A stretch of 64,000 nt of DNA from UBA3495 sp964629875 (GTDB lineage Bacteria > Chloroflexota > Dehalococcoidia > Lucifugimonadales > UBA3495), in NCBI GenBank assembly GCA_964629875.1, contig CAZVRK010000002.1, positions 1 through 64,000 on the forward strand, in the 5' to 3' direction. Positions 61,771 through 64,000 of the stretch are shown piece by piece (within the stretch, counting starts at the first letter, position 1; every line of letters starts with the position of its first letter). The notes under the pieces were generated by a model, which saw nothing but the letters and a program-made list of their open reading frames with translations, made no database searches and had not been told where the DNA came from. The position numbers and the translations under genes are program-made.

Positions 61771-64000
61771 TTAGTGGCCCTCTTCTCCCGAAGTCGTCTT
61801 GATTATTTCTTCACCTGGATTATTGTCAATGATATTACCGATCTCCCTACTTTCGTATTCACCTTCGAGCTTGGTAACCCTGACGCTATCTCCAGTAGGT
61901 TGCACTTGTACTTTGTTCGAAGCCCAAGCTATTGATCGCGTGCCATCAACACGGACAGCAGAAAGAATATCTATGATGTTAGAACTATCCCTGGAGTCAC
62001 CAATCGTAGCGTAATCCGGTCCGTTCTTATGCCCCTGACCTAAGGGTACTCCTACGATATCTGGCGGCATCCCTGGGTTGGGATAGGCCGGCGCTGTAAT
62101 CCGACCTGCATTCGAGGTCACGGACACTACATCGCCTTCGCGTATTCCCAAATTTTCCATTTGTTTCTCGTTAATTTCTACCCATGTCTGCCACGCTACT
62201 GAAGTAATAGGGTCTGGTGCAGATTGGGCCCAAGGCAAGTGTGCATTTCTCCCATCCAACAACGTATTGTGAAGGAATGGGATTAGATGAAATCCTTCTC
62301 CAGAGAACTTGGCCTCTGACCCTCTGGAAGCTATATCATTTAGTATCCCCGCAGGCGCCTGAACGGAAACTGGACTGGAAGATGAATCCCACCAACCGCC
62401 ATTCCGCAACATAGAATTCCAATAAAGATCCTTTGTTGCCCCAGACACTGAACCTTTGTTCATATCATACAAAGAATCTGATGTCTCTCTAAGAGCTTGC
62501 TTCACACTAACCCACGGCAAATCAGACTCTTTCCCCAATTCCTGACCTATGGCAAGCAGAACATCACCGAAACTACGTGGGTCTAGTTCACTTAGAGGAT
62601 TAACCACAGGTTGTTGTATACCTATCACCTGATGCCCTGGACCTGGTTCTGGAATATCGCTACCCCAATCTTCTAGATAATTTCGGTCTGGAAGAATCAA
62701 GTCAGCCATTACCGTCGTATCATCGATAAACGATGAGAAGCTGACTACAAAAACACTGTCACGAGATAGAGCGGCACTCATGCCGGATGATTCCGGCAAT
62801 CCATAGACAGGATCAGCGTTATGAACCATCACAAGACGCGTTTTACCATTTTCTATATTACTTATATTTTCTGACCAGTCGGCTAAACCTCCGACATTGG
62901 CTGTAGACGGGAGATCAGACAGTGGGCTTTCAGGACTAAATGCAACTTGGTTTCCGACACTTCCCACTAAGTAATTCAGAGCGTAAATGGCCTCCGCATT
63001 AAACAGACCATTACTATAAGCTGAAGAGCTGTCTCCGCCGATGGCTAATGCGGGAGTATGGCTCGCAAATTCTCTAGCCAATTCTTTTATCAAGTCCGCA
63101 CCACTATGCCCGTTCAGGATGCCTTCATGCAGATTAAGCATTGGGCCAACTCTTTCCGGACTGTAGTCAGTAAGGGCTGCGACACCTCTTCCTGAAGTCA
63201 GCGCATCTATATCAACTCCGTCAGCCTGCAAGCCTTCGGAAATGATGACATGTGCAATACTTAAAGCTAAGTGGCCTTCAACTCCAGGAGCTACTGGGAG
63301 CCATTTATCTGCATTAGACGCCGTCATCGAGAACCTAGGATCAATATGTACGTGAGTACCTCTGTGCCCGCCATTACTAGAATCACGGAAGGCCCCGTAT
63401 CCAATTGACCATCTTGTAGGAGATATCCACGTTGATAGGAAGTCAGCGCCAAATGACAACAGATAATTGGAACTGCCAATATCGAAATCAGGAAGTGTAT
63501 CTTGCCCAAATACACTTTTTACTGCTGTTCTATATACACCTTGGTCAAACGCTTCGAATCCTAAATGCGTCCCATTAAATGCTTTTGCAAATTTATCAGT
63601 TATCATGGCCGAGTGAGCTCTCACGGGCTCAGTGATAATTAACAACCCATCTCCATGAGTACCCAGAGCGGTCTTAAGATCATCCAAACCTTGGTCCCAT
63701 GTGATCTCTGTAAACTCTCCCGAACCTTTAGATCCCGTTCTCTTCATAGGTCCGGCTAATCTGTCCGGATGATATAGTGCTTGGAGACCGGCATCACACC
63801 TGGCAGCCTGCTTCCCGAGGTTGACTGGGTAGTCAGGGTTACCTTGAATTTTTTTCGCCCGACCTTCCATTACTCGAACAACTATTCCTTCGTTAGTCGG
63901 ACACTGGCGACACAAAGTGGCATACCAGTTGTCGGTACCTTTTACCAAGTCCTCCGGTTGCATAACAGGACTCTGAACTTTTAACTCGCGCCTATCCTCT
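61771..64000 (-). CDS. actB1: Molybdopterin-oxidoreductase-like subunit of alternative complex III (partial at 5' end)
   Basis: At least 743 residues; the reading frame stays open to the right edge, so the true start (and any Tat signal) lies outside. The ATG at 63963 is internal: the 12 in-frame residues before it (ending KVQSPV) look like the run into the typical PEDLVKGTDNWYAT. The family is the molybdopterin-dependent oxidoreductase fold, with C-terminal domain motifs YPNPGMPPDIVGVPLGQGH. In the usual N-terminal Fe-S motif CxxCxxxC, the third Cys is Glu (CRQCPTNEG), and the fourth is displaced (QAARCDAG). ActB of this kind lacks molybdopterin in characterised complexes. Confidence 0.9.
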   Translation of the reverse strand, partial: EDRRELKVQSPVMQPEDLVKGTDNWYATLCRQCPTNEGIVVRVMEGRAKKIQGNPDYPVNLGKQAARCDAGLQALYHPDRLAGPMKRTGSKGSGEFTEITWDQGLDDLKTALGTHGDGLLIITEPVRAHSAMITDKFAKAFNGTHLGFEAFDQGVYRTAVKSVFGQDTLPDFDIGSSNYLLSFGADFLSTWISPTRWSIGYGAFRDSSNGGHRGTHVHIDPRFSMTASNADKWLPVAPGVEGHLALSIAHVIISEGLQADGVDIDALTSGRGVAALTDYSPERVGPMLNLHEGILNGHSGADLIKELAREFASHTPALAIGGDSSSAYSNGLFNAEAIYALNYLVGSVGNQVAFSPESPLSDLPSTANVGGLADWSENISNIENGKTRLVMVHNADPVYGLPESSGMSAALSRDSVFVVSFSSFIDDTTVMADLILPDRNYLEDWGSDIPEPGPGHQVIGIQQPVVNPLSELDPRSFGDVLLAIGQELGKESDLPWVSVKQALRETSDSLYDMNKGSVSGATKDLYWNSMLRNGGWWDSSSSPVSVQAPAGILNDIASRGSEAKFSGEGFHLIPFLHNTLLDGRNAHLPWAQSAPDPITSVAWQTWVEINEKQMENLGIREGDVVSVTSNAGRITAPAYPNPGMPPDIVGVPLGQGHKNGPDYATIGDSRDSSNIIDILSAVRVDGTRSIAWASNKVQVQPTGDSVRVTKLEGEYESREIGNIIDNNPGEEIIKTTSGEEGH

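Noticed and set aside
61771..64000. Polysulfide, thiosulfate or arsenate reductase instead of alternative complex III
   Set aside because: The presence of DUF3341 ActD, the ActE-type lipoprotein cytochrome and the CVGT variant in the Fe-S subunit all point to complex III. A psr-type role is not ruled out for the extra NrfD protein.

Overview
This looks like a bacterial chromosome segment, moderately AT-rich by eye, with genes packed tightly on both strands. No gene-free gap exceeds 300 bases; the widest is about 240 bases, at 18200-18438. I saw no insertion sequence, prophage, CRISPR array or origin. The gene content resembles a marine Chloroflexota of the SAR202 type. It pairs an alternative complex III-like quinol oxidoreductase with a caa3-type oxidase, sat-aprBA sulfur genes, and a family mix (F420/flavin-type luciferase-like oxidoreductase, MmgE/PrpD, DAO-type FAD enzymes, FAA hydrolase, many SDRs). 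The lineage is an inference from gene content, not from a marker tree.

Layout. 1-150: two tRNA genes (Arg-CCT, cut by the window edge, and Ala-CGC) with a good upstream promoter. 250-2409: an esterase, and divergently a DUF952 protein with a small atypical kinase. 2457-9084 (minus): a complete aerobic terminal oxidase module, ctaC-D-E-F followed by a separate ctaA-ctaB pair for heme A; subunits II and IV both carry a C-terminal cytochrome c domain. 9138-12394: an ABC exporter, a small lipoprotein and a thioredoxin-like lipoprotein. 12414-17734 (minus): a probable catabolic cluster (SDR, MmgE/PrpD, alpha/beta hydrolase, luciferase-like oxidoreductase, DAO-type FAD enzyme), in which two members lack the expected catalytic residues. 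17870-19758: a double zinc-ribbon protein and a B12/radical-SAM-like protein that has lost all three cluster cysteines. 19931-25122: the glycine cleavage operon gcvT-H-PA-PB plus a DUF2182 membrane protein.

25148-36397: metabolic and transport genes, including two 3-hydroxyisobutyrate dehydrogenase-like paralogues, a MaoC-like protein, an aldo/keto reductase, a class III aminotransferase, an EamA transporter, an MFS transporter, and a three-gene operon (beta-propeller lipoprotein, LppX/LprG-like lipoprotein, 14-TM MFS transporter) that mirrors the mycobacterial LprG-P55 lipid-export pair. 36531-40201 (minus): sat, then a terminator, then aprB-aprA (dissimilatory-type sulfite/APS chemistry). 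40315-44034: two moeA genes (the second fused to a substrate-binding-protein-like domain) and a TPR protein. 44093-52100: cupin, RidA, NAD synthetase, MFS, methyltransferase, carboxymuconolactone-decarboxylase-like protein, FAA hydrolase, SDR and ROK kinase.

52121-64000 (minus): a respiratory block. An alternative complex III-like operon (actB1, actB2, an extra NrfD, actC, actD, actE) is followed by cytochrome c maturation genes (ccmH, ccmF, a short CcmI-like gene, an unknown membrane protein, ccmG). Together with the oxidase module this gives a quinol - cytochrome c - O2 chain rich in c-type heme, with the dedicated maturation genes encoded alongside. The pentaheme ActA subunit would be expected just beyond the right edge.

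The observations most worth following up are the cluster-less radical SAM protein, the LprG/P55-like operon outside Actinobacteria, the rearranged complex III operon with degenerate Fe-S ligands, and the cytochrome c fusion on oxidase subunit IV.
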